A stretch of DNA of 64,000 nt from NCBI GenBank assembly GCA_003117195.1, contig BDSI01000024.1, positions 491,008-555,007 of the forward strand, read 5' to 3'. Below the pieces are notes generated by a model. The model saw only the letters and a program-made list of their open reading frames with translations, searched no databases and was not told where the DNA came from. The DNA is from Eudorina sp. 2006-703-Eu-15 (taxonomy: Eukaryota; Chlorophyta; Chlorophyceae; Chlamydomonadales; Volvocaceae). The position numbers and the translations under genes were made by a program. Shown here piece by piece: positions 1 through 11,072 of the stretch (position 1 is the stretch's first letter; each line of letters opens with the position of its first letter).

Positions 1-43
1 TAAACATTAAACAAACACACAGCCGGGGGTTGCGCCGCCTCAC

Positions 44-2244
44 CTCCACGATGCTGTGCGCCGCGGCCGCAGTCGCATCCGCGGCCGCCGCTGCGGCCCC
101 AATCTCCGCGCCCGCCGCCGCCCCCGCCGAGTCCCCTTGCGAGCCTATCCTGACGTGGACGCCCTGGGACCCCGACCTCGACCCGTCCCAGCCCGCCCGC
201 CGCAGCTCCTCGCCGGCCGGCGGCGTGCCCTGCCGCGCAGCCGCGCCGAACGTACGGATCCCTCCAGCTTCCTTGGGCGCGCCGGCGGCAGCTGCCGCCG
301 TGGCGCCTGCAGCGGCGGAACTGCCAGCGGCGGCGGCGGCAGCGGCGGCGGCCCCCGCGCTGGCGGCGTTGCGCGCCCGGGGCGGTCGGCCCGCAGCGCA
401 GGGATCTGATTTTGGCGGGGTGAGAGCGACGGCGGCCGCCGCCGCGGCGGCGGCGGCGGCGGTGCTTGCCATCCTGGCGGCCCCCGCCGTGGCGGGTGGG
501 GTCTGCTGGCTGACGGGTAATGCACCCGGCAGCCGACCTCGGCCGATGGGTCTTCCCGCCCGGCCGGTGCCATTGGCGGCGGCCTGGACCGAGACGGCCG
601 CGACCTGGGTCCCTGGGATCGGGCCCGAACTGCCGCCAGCAGCTGCAGCAGCACGACCAGTAGCAGCTGTAGCAGTAGCAGTCGCAGTTGCGGTGGCGGT
701 CGCGGCGGCGGCAATTTCACTCTCTTGGGGGTGAGCGGGTGCTGCGCGGCCGGGGTTGTGCCATGCCGGCCCGGTTTCGCTGCCGGGCCTGGGAGGCGCC
801 GCGCCGCCCGCAGCGGGCGGCGGCCCGACGGGCTCCGACGTGGCCCTGCACTGTGGCCCGGACTGAAGCGGAGATGGCGGCCTAGGTTTCTGATGTCGAG
901 GCTGCTCTGGCGCCGCCGCCGCTGCCGCCTCCTGACTCGGCCCCAGGTTACCCCTCTGGCCTCCCGCTGCGGTAGCCCTGGCGTTACGGCCGGGCTGTAC
1001 GACGGTGTTACTGTCCCTTGCGCTAGCCACTTTTGCACCCTCTACGTCCGCCGTCAATTGGGAGCCCAGCCGCTGGTTGCCGCCCTTCATGGCCTTCCCG
1101 GCGTCGGGAGGCTTGACATCTGGCGGTGGTAGGGCCTCGGCCCGGTTGCCAGTCGCCCCACCGATTCCATTGGCGTCGGCTTGGCGGACTCCGCCGCCGC
1201 CGCCGCCGCCAGCACCCGCGGCCGCGATGTGCGCAGCTGCCGCAGCCGCGGGCTCTGCCGGCGCGGCAGCAGCGGGCGCGGCGGCAGCACTGACACGGAG
1301 GGGCCGGCGGCTGAAAAGGCTGCGGCCGACTGGCGGCAGCTGGCTTGCCGGGTTGCTGCCTTTGCTCTGTCCATCGATCGTTGACGGCGACGCACTGTCG
1401 TCAAGCTCGGCTTGTCCAGGTGTAAGCTGCTGCTGCCGATGGGGTGGGGTTGCCGCCAGCTGCTGCTGCTGCTGCTGCTTTCGCGGCGGCGTCGCTTGCT
1501 GCTGAGACGGTGCCGGCGCCTGCGGCCGAGGTGGAGTCTGCTGCTGCCGCCGGTACGGTGATGCCTGCTCCCCATTGTGGGCCGATTGTGTCCGCCTCGT
1601 TGCTGCTGTCCCGCCCTCCGGTGGCGGCGTCAGCTGCGCAAGAACGTCGGCAAACGTGCGGGAGGGTGGGGCAAACATGCAGGAGGCGACATTGCCATGC
1701 CTGTGCACAACACCAGAGCAGGTATAATCAAGTGGCATGCGAGTGGGAGCGGGTGCAACACGTGGTTGTCCGGGAGAGGGCAGACGGGGCGGACGGAGAT
1801 ACCAAGCTGAGGGTCAAACCGATAACCCGGCGACATCCGCGCAAATACGCACATCATTTACTTTATCGATACATTCGGTTAAGGGCCTTGAAAAGGTGTT
1901 GCGAAATAACCCACTTTGCTGATAGGCGTCGTCTGTCGTTTCGCCGCAGCGGAGCCGTTATGTGACTCAAGGCGAGCCTCCTTCCTTTGTACAAACCCAG
2001 CATCTCCACCGAGCTTCCTTTTACCGGCTGCCTGGTTCTGCGGCGATGCTGACGTTGTTCCGGGCTTTCCAAGTCTGTGTGATCGAGCCGCTGCGGCTTC
2101 CGAAGAATTCTGGTCATCATACTCCTTCAATTCATAAGGGTCATCCTGTATAGGGCCAGAATTCGCTCCTGGATGTATCGCAGGTGGCCCGTTGGTCAGC
2201 TCCTCTGACTGGGAGCTTTTGCGCCTGCGCGTGAAAGTTTTCAT
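44..2244 (-). CDS. Ala/Gln/Pro-rich protein of unknown function, 5' part; continues past the left edge
   Basis: I do not recognise a family. The first exon starts at the ATG at 2244 and encodes a hydrophilic, charged N-terminus (MKTFTRRRKSSQ...), open to about 1879. A long second exon is open on the minus strand from about 1700 to 44 without a stop. It begins near APPSRTFADVLAQL and then turns into low-complexity Gln, Ala, Gly and Pro stretches. It ends at a strong 5' splice site (GAG, then GTGAGG, at 44/43), so the gene continues to the left. The best acceptor for exon 2 is CACAG at 1705-1701. Its phase does not fit the obvious donors of exon 1, so a small exon may be missing between 1700 and 1890. 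The plus-strand reading frames over this stretch are GC-driven shadows. Inference: a disordered, perhaps nuclear or regulatory protein. Confidence 0.55.
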
Positions 2245-3769
2245 ACTAATAATGTCATACGGATGAAACTATGCAAACAATTGCTTGATGAGACAGCGTT
2301 TGAAGTGCTGAAACCGAATCGCGCGGGAATTGCAATCTTACATTTTCTTTAATCAATGCAACACCTTGCTGAATGCATGGATGCATACGGAACGAAACAT
2401 GCGGATTTTTAAATGCCGTTAGGGTTCCGGAGGTAGTTCATATCGTGTACAAACTCGATAACGCAAACCGACGCAGCAAAGAAGAAACGCTCACCCATGA
2501 GAAGGCACAAAAGATGGCTTCTTACTACATCAACGCGGAACCGCATCGCTGTTCCGCATGGCGGACAGCCGATTCGTAACGACGGGTAACCGCGGGCAAC
2601 GGGCGCATCCCTGTGCATCACGATGCATCCGACACCATGCATTCCCTCGTCGGTCGTTAACATCGCCGTGCATCCAAGCAACTGTGGTTCAATGCGAAGA
2701 ACCTCACACCATGCCTCTAGAGCTGGAGCCGTCGTGCAGGTCTTGCAACATGAGACCGCGAGGGGGCGCAAGCCTTCCATCGTGCTGCCCCAGTGCCTGG
2801 CTGCCTGGCCCGGCCCCAGTACCAGGGCAAGCGCTGGCCCAGTACCTGGCTGCCTGCCCCGGCCGCTCTGGATACCATCAACTGGTGCTGCAGGTGTACG
2901 CTGCGAAATTCTGATTCCTCACCAAGGATTTGTAGCATGCGCCGGAATGCCATGGAATTTCCGTATGCCAGCACGCTGCGAATTGCCACCCGGGCTGGGT
3001 ATGTTGGGGCACTTTTCATATTTACCCCTAACATTGCATTGTCGCTTGCACGGACGCAACCCTAACAAGGCCTTCCGCTCGAGGCCTGTCCCGGCAGGCT
3101 CCCGTCCCGTCGGCCCCCAGCCGGCGAAGCTGCCGGACCGCCGCGAGGGAAGACGAATACGGCATGCACAGGTTTACCTCCTCCTCCACCACCCATTCCA
3201 ATCAAGGATCACGGAGGCCGGGTCGATGTGGGTCGCCTCCTCTCTGACAGACTCTGGTCATTGACTGAACGCTACATGGAGGTACGCGATGAGTGCCCAC
3301 CGGTGCTCAATGTCCGGCAGGGCCATCAGCCAGGGCCGGTTTCGTGAACGACTACCGAGCCGTGCGTCCAGGGCTCCGGGCGTATCCGCTCTCCCAACGC
3401 TGTTTGCCGTTTCGGATTTATCGGATGGACCCCAACTGCAACTCCGGAGGCGGCGGCAACGCACGCAGCCCGTTCTTGTCAGTGACCTAGGTGCAGCTAG
3501 CCAGCGCAGAAGCGCCGCTGCCCCAACATGTGCTGCCGCTTTCTGCTCGAACGCAACCGGGCTATCCTGCGGCCCATACCCATGGACGGTCACGGGAGCT
3601 CGAGCGATGGTGACGGTGCGCCAACACGCCAAGACGAAGCTATTGCCGCTGTCCGCCTTCGTCGCCTTGCTCTCGTCCTTTTCGGATATAGTGCGTGTAT
3701 GGGTTTACGTTGGAGCAATGGCCAGCACAGGCCGGCCCCATGGGGGCCGAGGCAAGCTCAGCCCACCGC
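2245..3769. other. Spacer between two minus-strand genes, probably mostly 3' UTR
   Basis: No reading frame here looks like a protein family. It probably holds the 3' UTR of the UBX gene, which ends at 3770, and the promoter of the left-edge gene. The only volvocine-type polyadenylation signal I noticed for the minus strand (TGTAA, read as ttaca on the plus strand) lies at 2338-2342, which would make a long 3' UTR. Two imperfect direct copies of a 27-bp segment (cccagtgcctggctgcctgg and following bases) lie between about 2789 and 2870. Confidence 0.35.
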
Positions 3770-6700
3770 CTACCCGCCCTTCTGCTCCACGAAGAACGCG
3801 GCCCCGCCGCCCCCGACCAGCCCCGCCTCCTCGAAAGTGCTGGCGCCGGTCTCATCCTCTGAAAACACACGACGTGGGAACTGGGTCACCAAGTTGTACG
3901 ACCCGGGCTTGACGGACGGCTGCGCGGCGGCCGCGCCTTCGCCGCCGCTGGCGGACGCCGTCGCGGCCTTGGCGGCCGAGTCAAGCTCCACATCCACAAA
4001 GTCAAAGAGGGAGCTCAGGTGGTCGGTGCGGCGGAAGCGGCGGCTGTGACGGGACCCGTCCGGCAGCCGCACCTGCAGAGGACGTTTCCGGGCCGACGCG
4101 CAGAGGTTCAGCGGCCACAAAACTAAAATGGAGAGCGGAACATGTGGGTTACGTGCTCGATTGAGGTGGGAGTGTTATACGCGGCTGTCTCTGACAGTGT
4201 GCGCATACTGACAGAGAGAGGACGCGAGCGCCAGCCACCTCTCGCCCATCCAAAGCCACAACGCTTAGCTCAGCTCATGACACCGAGGGTTGCGTCACGG
4301 CAGCGCACCATGACGTTGATCGCGTCGGACGCCGATGTGGGCGGCTCCGCGGGAAGCCTCGCCGCCTTGTTGGCGACCAGCGACTCCAGACGGGCCGCCT
4401 CCTCGGCAGCGGCGCGCTCCGCAGCAGCCTCCGCCTGAATGCACGCATGTCAGGTGACGCAGCATGCCACGCATGAGCACCTGAGGTGAGAGGAGCGCCT
4501 GCGGGGGTTAAACTGAAAAAAGAAATAAACCCGAAGAATGACCCCGGCCTGCGGGGGCGGGCGACGCGCTCGAGCCGCCCTGCGCGATGTACACGCACGC
4601 GGCATGGCCGCTGACGCACCTCACGCTGTGCCCGCTCGCGCGCCTCCGCCTCCGCTTTCGCGCGCGCGGCTGCCTGCTCCTTGGCCCTGCGCGCGGTGGC
4701 AAGGAAACAGCCCGTCAGCTGTCGGGGCGCACCTCACGCGCAAGTGCGACGCAGCGTGTGCCGACGTCGACGTCGTTACCCACAGACACGCACGGGATGC
4801 TGATGGCTGTGCGCAAACGACTCCGAACGGGTTCAAGTGGAAGCCTTCACCCTAACGCCGCACGACAAGTACAGGCGTGGCGGGTTACCCCTGGCCACGC
4901 GGAAACGCACCGGTTCGCGGTTCCTGACATCACACAAACCTACACACAAACATATGACAAAACTATGTTGTGGAACCAGTTCAGTTCCCCAAAACACACA
5001 ACCATGCGGCTCAGGTTTAATAAAGAAACTTGGCAAGGACCAAGCCCGCCCCACCTGTCAGCCGCCAGCGACTCCTCGTACGCCCGGTCCTGGTCCCACC
5101 GCAGCTCACGGTGCTCGAGAACCTCCGGCGCGACCTCCGCGTCCGGCGCCGCAGCGGCGCCGCCGCGTCGGAAGTCCTGCAAGCGGCCCTCGTACGGCAC
5201 ACCCAGCAGCGCCGCCTCCATCATACGCGCCTCCTCCAGGTCTTGCCGGCTCATGCCTGGCGCGGAGGCGGGAGGTCCAAACAAGCGGGAAGATTCGTTG
5301 GTCTGTTCAATCCAACTTCAAGCGCCCTAAGACCCGCGGCTCCAAGCACCCCACTACAGCTGCTTACCTGATTCGGCACAGATGCGACATCACCCCCATC
5401 ACCATTGTTACGCCCTCCGCATCTAGATCGCTCAGTTACTGCATGGAAAGGCTCCGCCGCCCGAACCCATCTTACAGCTCGCTTAAGAGGGCTCCTGCCT
5501 CTTCTTACTCACCTTCAGGCAACTCCAGTTCGTCATCGTCCCAACCGCCCTCGGCCCGGCCCCCAGCCGTGCCCGTCCCTCCCGTCCCTTCGCCGCCGCC
5601 TTGCCGGACCTCAATCCGCCTCCGCTGAGCCTGGCCGGCGGCGCTCGCCCCGCCGCCGGAACCATCGCGGGCCCTCGTGCCCCCCTCGACAGCCCTGCTG
5701 CCACCGGCCTCACCCACGCCTCGGCCTGGGCGAGCCCCAGGTCCGACGCCAGGCAGGTGTGGATACCCTGCAAAGGGATATCCACAGAAAGGTCCACAGC
5801 CGCAATCGTCCAACGCCTCAGAAATTGCGCGTGTTCTTCGGTGGAACACCGATAGGACAAAAGGACGCGACGCAACCGAGTGACAGCGACCGATCGACCC
5901 AAGGGGCTAAGATATAGGTTTTCAACCCCACAACGACACTCTGGCCGCCAGCAATCCTCAAGTCAGTCAAGCTCACTGGATACAAGGACCTAACACCTAG
6001 CCCCAATATCACGCAGGCACAATCTACCTTGGGGCGGAGCCACGGCCGGTGGAATGCCCATCGTCGGGAACATGGTGGGCAGCCCCGAAATCGGGTCGAT
6101 GCCACGCGGCAGCAATCCCGCAAAGCCGGGGCCCCGATGCAGCCCACCCATCATGCGGTTCATCATCTCTGCACACACACATACGGGTTCTCGTTGCTTC
6201 ATGGGTTGGGGCAGGGGCGGTTTGGTGGCATACGGGCACTTCCCGGGCTGAACTATGCCCCTTGCATGTCACGCACTCGTGCTCTGCCTGCCTACGATTG
6301 CACGTGCGCGTATGCACGCACGTACATGGAGCCGAAAATGCACAATTGTTTGCACATTCGTTCAAATGCCTTGCTAACCGGCACTGATGCACGTCCGCGC
6401 GCAACCTTCCTTTCGCATCCCCGCTGTGATAGCCGCTACCTCGCTTCGGAAAACCCAAATCGCTGCCGAGCCGTATGCCTGCCCCCTCGCAGCGTGACCC
6501 ACGCCGCAACCTCAGAACACACGAAGTCGTCCCCTGGTCAGCCCATGGCCAGACTCGCGTACCTTCCATCCGCGCCCGCGCGTCCCGGTCCGCTGCCCGC
6601 GCTGCCTCGCGCTGCCGCGCCATGGCCTCCAAAAGCTCGTCTGCGCCCGGCATGTCCTCCTCGTCGTCATCGACCACGTGCACGCCCTGCGCGCGCGAGT

Positions 6701-8278
6701 GGCCAGGGCCCCACGGCGAGGAAGCAAGGCGCAACGTGCAGGGACAGAGTCTGGCCGCAACGCCCGTGGTATTTAGGGGACATGGCATCAACCGCTGTGC
6801 CGCCTGCAGGTCGGTTGCCGATAGATACGCTGCGCGCACGGCGACACAGGCGAACTGGGTCGCACTCAAACCGTGTGGACAGAGGAGACACGGATGCTCC
6901 CCACGTAACGCTCATGCCAGGGCTGCCCCCAGCGCCAACGCGGCGCTCCGATGCCCCTAAGTAAGGCTGCCCATGGAGGCAGCCAGCAGACGCCATCCCA
7001 AACTCCTCGCAAGGGCTACAATCCAAGACATGCAAACGCCTGCCGATCGAGCCGTACGGATGACGTCTCGATCGTTTAATTAGTCACATGGTGGGATCCG
7101 TCCTCTGAGAGCCCCTATCCAGAGCAATGTTCACTCGGCGACTGCCACGCCCCACCTCGTTGTCCCGTGCAGGAGGCCGGCCCGTCGGTCTTGCCGCACC
7201 ACCGCCTTGCCTGGGCCCTGGAAACGTGCGAAAGAAATGAAGCGCGCAGCCAGGGCATTGTCGCTGTGCAACCCGGACAAGGAAGTTCGGGCGATGACAT
7301 GCGGACAGCCCTAGCGATGGCGATCCGTGCCACGCTGGTGGGAAACCTTCCGGGCGGGAGGCGACGGAGCTGGGACGCGCGGAGGCCCTGGTGCAACACA
7401 GGTCAGCAATGTGCAATGCGCTGCGGCGGACCAGGCATGCCGTTCGGAGGCAGATGGCTGCAGCGGCAGCAGAGAGATGATGTTCAAACCACGGGGAAGG
7501 GCTGGGCGGCAGGACCAAGACATACCCAACATTAAAAGGCGTGCCTGCTTCCTTCGGGCTGAGTCTGGATCATCGTCACATCGTCAGCATATCCTACGGC
7601 AACCTTACTTGCAAAACCACTTTATTGCTGCTGCCGCCGCCGGACATGCTCCTATCTGAAGCACACCCCTGCGCGCATCGGCCGTCTAACGGAGCATCCC
7701 ACAACGCTCCCGCTGAATCAACTACCCTTCTGCATATGTGTCGAGTGTTCTTCTGCTGCAACCCTCCTGTGCAGTTGAGTATTCGTGTTGCGGAACGAAA
7801 CTACCCCAATCATTGGCCAGCACCACACTACAGCCCCGCTGCCACCTGACCAATCCTCGTAAGGTCCCACCACGACAGCCACGTGTTCACGCCTCTGATG
7901 CCGTGCCCGCCACGAACGGCTCGGCCCACATTTACCCGGGCCAGCGTCAGCCATAGACTCGGCCAAAGCGCGCTGCAGCTCCTCGTCTTCATCAACTGCA
8001 TCCTGCCGCGCCGCACCGGCGCCACTTTCGCCATATCGGCCGCCGGGAAGATCCGCATCCTCTGCGAACGCGCCCAGGTCTCCGGCCTCCTCTTGAACGC
8101 TGTTGCTGGCCCTTGCGCCCGTTTGGGTTGGTGCAGGGGGATGCTCAAAGTAGAATTCAACCGCTCTGTTTAGGTCATAATTACATGCTGAAAGGTAATG
8201 GTCTGACACCAGCGGTGACGCACCAGTGATGCCAGCGAACTCGCTGACGAGCTCTTGCAGGTTTGCTGGTGCATCCAT
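3770..8278 (-). CDS. PUX8: UBA-UBX domain protein of the plant PUX8 type (CDC48/p97 adaptor)
   Basis: Adaptor expected to link the AAA ATPase CDC48/p97 to ubiquitylated proteins. Exons, 5' to 3': 8278-7936, 6686-6563, 6168-6028, 5767-5513, 5256-5055, 4686-4620, 4434-4309, 4072-3770. Exon 1 has a UBA-like domain (ITGASPLVSDHYL, DLNRAVEFYF) and a ubiquitin-interacting-type helix (DEELQRALAESM). Then come an acidic segment (DDDEEDMPG), a Met-rich stretch (MNRMMGG), the family block EARMMEAALLGVPYEGR, AYEESLAADR, and an Ala/Glu/Arg coiled coil. The last exon is the UBX domain (VRLPDGSRHSRRF). It keeps the p97-binding FPR motif in TQFPRR and carries an Ala/Gly-rich insertion. Phases agree at all junctions except between exons 1 and 2, where an exon of length 2 mod 3 is missing or exon 2 starts earlier, for example at 6823. 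Arabidopsis PUX8 has the same domain order. About 520 residues. Confidence 0.88.
6200..6292 (-). repeat. Dispersed short repeat, copy 1 (in UBX gene intron)
   Basis: On the minus strand it reads GGCAGAGCACGAGTGCGTGA, then CATGCAAGGGGCATAGTTCA, then GCCCGGGAAGTGCCCG. It aligns over about 85 bp with the copy at 29310-29402 and lies in the intron upstream of the exon at 6168-6028. Confidence 0.6.
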
Positions 8279-8703
8279 AAGACAGAAACCTTAACTATAT
8301 GATAACAAGCAGGTTCAACGCACTTGTGACCACGAAGAATGGGTAGTTCAACGGTTTAAAAGACTAGACCGCCTCACGTAAAGCAATTTATAACCTTCCA
8401 ACACGTCCTGCAATATGAGAGGCATGCAGACTTTATATTTAAATTTGTTAATACAAAACATCGTCACGCCGGCAAGTCTTGCTCAGTGGAATTATGATAA
8501 TTCGGCAGTACACACAATTGCAACCCGTGTACATACAATAATATTTTTACGTATTGGTTATCCTTAAATGACTTAGCAACCAATTAGCATAAGCTGTGAA
8601 CGCTGTTGGAAGCTTTGGGGTTCCGCGTAGAACCTTCCAACTTACGCACTCTCTGGCGCCGTCATGGCGTCTTGCATTGTTAAATAATTGAGACACCGTT
8701 GAA
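8279..8703. promoter_or_regulatory. Divergent promoter region between the UBX gene and the Cys-rich gene
   Basis: 425 bp between two start codons that point away from each other. It is clearly more AT-rich than the flanking genes (for example ttatatttaaatttg near 8432-8446). It must hold both 5' UTRs and both core promoters. I see no specific factor site I would defend. Confidence 0.45.
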
Positions 8704-10575
8704 ATGAATGTACACATGAGCGACACGACACCATTGGCCGCCCTTCCGTCTGCGGCACTCATGAACGAGACCGCCAGTCGCGTGGTGGTTGCCGCCAAGC
8801 GGCAAGGAAGCGGCTGCTGTGCGGAGAACGATCAGATGCTGAAGTCTGGTTCGTGCAGCACCCTTTCGTGTGCAAGAAAGAGCGCTGATGGACCCACAGC
8901 GAGGGAACGAGCGGAAAATGGCGACAACGGCCCTAACGATCAGGCGCTGTTGGTGGGCAGCACTTCGGGCAAAACGCGCCCTACTGCATGCTGTGGTTGC
9001 GGTTGCGGCGACGGCGGCACCTGCTGCTGTGGCACCGTCACCCTTCGCCTGAGCGCGTACGACCCGGCCCTGAACCCCGACGAGTTCTTCGAGTTGTGCC
9101 GCTGCGACTGCATCGACTGCGCTTGCAACACCTGCGAACGGGTCACCAAGGTAATGGGCGGCGCGAAGTTAAGCTGCTTCGAACCGCAGGTGCGCCCACG
9201 CCGGCCGGCCGCTGGATTTGGATTTTATCCAAACCGCGATATGGACCCTGCCCACTGGTTATTGCTTCACCATATTCCGAGGAAGCTATCGCTGTCACCG
9301 ATGACCCGCGGGGTCCACTGGAACATCATCTTAAACAATACTTCGAGGGAGCCCATGCCCGCATCATCTTCGCGAGGGTGTCACACTGCTAGCCGCCATG
9401 CATCCACTGCGTGGACTGGGTTCCGCAAGTGTGACTTGTGAGCAATGGCAGCATATGGTGGCGGCACGATTTGTGGCGCACAGGGCACGAAGACGTGCTT
9501 CCGAAGCGCGATACCGTAACGTATGTCATATGACCGCCGCGAGAGTCGCGGCCGCCCGGCGTGTCCCTCTCCACATCAGCGGCTGTTCGTCGATTTCACG
9601 ACTGCAACCCATTCGTGCTAAAATGGCCACACACCTTGTTTTGACCGGGGCAGCATCCGTCGGCGTTTAACGAATGTGCGACGCAAAAAGTTGCGTTGTT
9701 TGCTCACCATTCACGACAGACGTTGACCTACTGACCCCAACTCGCCACGTGAATCAGCCTAGTCCCCAACGACCTCAACCAACTACTGAAGCTGCCCCGC
9801 CCCGCCCCGCCCCGCCCCACTCGCATCTCCCTCAACCTGCCACCGCCGCGGCGCCCACCCGCTCTCGGCGGCCCCGTGCGCGCAGGGCTCCTCGTTGCCT
9901 GGGGGCTCCTGGTCTGCCCCCGCCTTCACCTTTAAGTACTCCGCCGCGGCCTCCTCCCTGTGGTCCCCACCCGGAGCGGCGGGCGATGGCTCTCCAGTCG
10001 CCGGCGGGGCGTCGACCACCACAACCACGGCAGCATCAGCATCAGCAGCCGCGACGGCAGCAGCGGCGGCCCGGGATGCCGTCTCCCGGCGGCGCAACCT
10101 CGCACGACAGCTGCTGGTGGAGGCGAAAGCGCTTGGGGTGGCGGGCGTCAAGGTGGGGGGCGAAGAGCCGCCGTCGAGAGGGTGCTCTCTTCGGCGCCGT
10201 TGGCATCTTGGGGGTATGACGTCTGCCTGCCGTTGCGGGGGATGTGTTGCAATGTACGGTAGGTCCGACATGTACGACACACCCTGCCGGACCGCCGCGG
10301 AACCCCAGGTGGACCAGCGCCGGGGCGTCGTGGAGGTTTGGACGCCGAACGCCGGAGCAGGCTCCCCTGGGGCTGATGGGGGCCATGCGGCGGCCCCCGC
10401 GGGGGCGGCTGCCGCCACCGCGCCTGGCGCCCCCGCTCCCGGCGCCAGCAAGTCGTTGCGAGCTGCCTTCGGGGCGATGCTGACCCAGCTGGGTTTCGGT
10501 CCCGGGGCGCCGCAGGGCTCCACGCCCTGGGGTACACCGATGGTGACTCCGCCGACGACGGGCACTGGGCTGTGA
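8704..10575 (+). CDS. Cysteine-rich protein of unknown function, three exons
   Basis: Not a family I recognise. Exons 8704-9150, 9886-10152 and 10309-10575 join in frame, with both introns in phase 0, giving 326 residues and a TGA at 10573. The N-terminal third ends in a dense cysteine block: CCGCGCGDGGTCCCG, a short spacer (LSAYDPALNPDEFFEL), then CRCDCIDCACNTC. Exon 2 has a Thr/Ala-rich run and a basic helix (RRRNLARQLLVEAKALG). Exon 3 is Gly/Ala/Pro-rich and ends MVTPPTTGTGL. No signal peptide or membrane segment is apparent. The C-x-C and CC pattern would suit metal binding or a zinc-cluster-like fold, but that is inference. It sits next to a copper ATPase on the same strand, which makes a metal link tempting but unproven. 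The 735-bp first intron could hide another exon. Confidence 0.6.
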
Positions 10576-11072
10576 GTTGGCGGGGTCCTGTTCTGTACCC
10601 TCGGCGGACTGGTGTTGTTAGGAACGAAAGAAGAACAGGGGTGGGGGGTGGAGACGCCGGTCTGGGGACAGCGTGTTTGTCATGGACATCGTGGCCGCTC
10701 AGCGACCTGCGGCGTGGCGTTGGTCAGGGGATGCAGTGCAGTGCAGTGCGGTGCAGTGCTGGGTGGCCACCGGAAGCGTCGTGGGGCTTGTGCGCCAGTC
10801 CGACGCGGGATGTGGGTTTTCGGTTAGCGGGACAGATCGACCTGCAGCGGCGATGCGTGGTAAACGGTTTAGCAATGAGGTTTCCTGGCATGCCATGACG
10901 CAGCCATGCCGCAGCAAGACAGGATCAGGGCCCCAGGCGGTGTGCGTCGGAGGCTCACACACGCATCGGCCTTGGGCGCTACTCGGCCCCTCGCATGTCA
11001 CGCACACCTGTCCTGCCTGCCTAAGAACACACAGCATCGGCCGTCGCGCGCAGGCTGCTTCACGCTTCAGGG
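10576..11072. other. Short spacer before the copper ATPase gene
   Basis: About 500 bp between the Cys-rich gene and the ATPase start, so both UTRs must lie here. No gene is supported. It contains one copy of the dispersed repeat described at 10962-11026 and a purine/GT-biased stretch (agtgcagtgcagtgcggtgc near 10735). Confidence 0.4.
10962..11026 (-). repeat. Dispersed short repeat, copy 2 (partial)
   Basis: Read on the minus strand, this shares GGCAGGACAG..GTGCGTGACATGC.AGGGGC with the copies at 6200-6292, 29310-29402 and 29650-29722. It diverges after the GGGGC core. Confidence 0.5.

Noticed and set aside
30..734. Plus-strand Ala-rich reading frame at the left edge
   Set aside because: It is the antisense shadow of the minus-strand exon 44-1700, which is open for far longer and ends at a good 5' splice site. 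The Ala runs come from GCC/GGC repeats.
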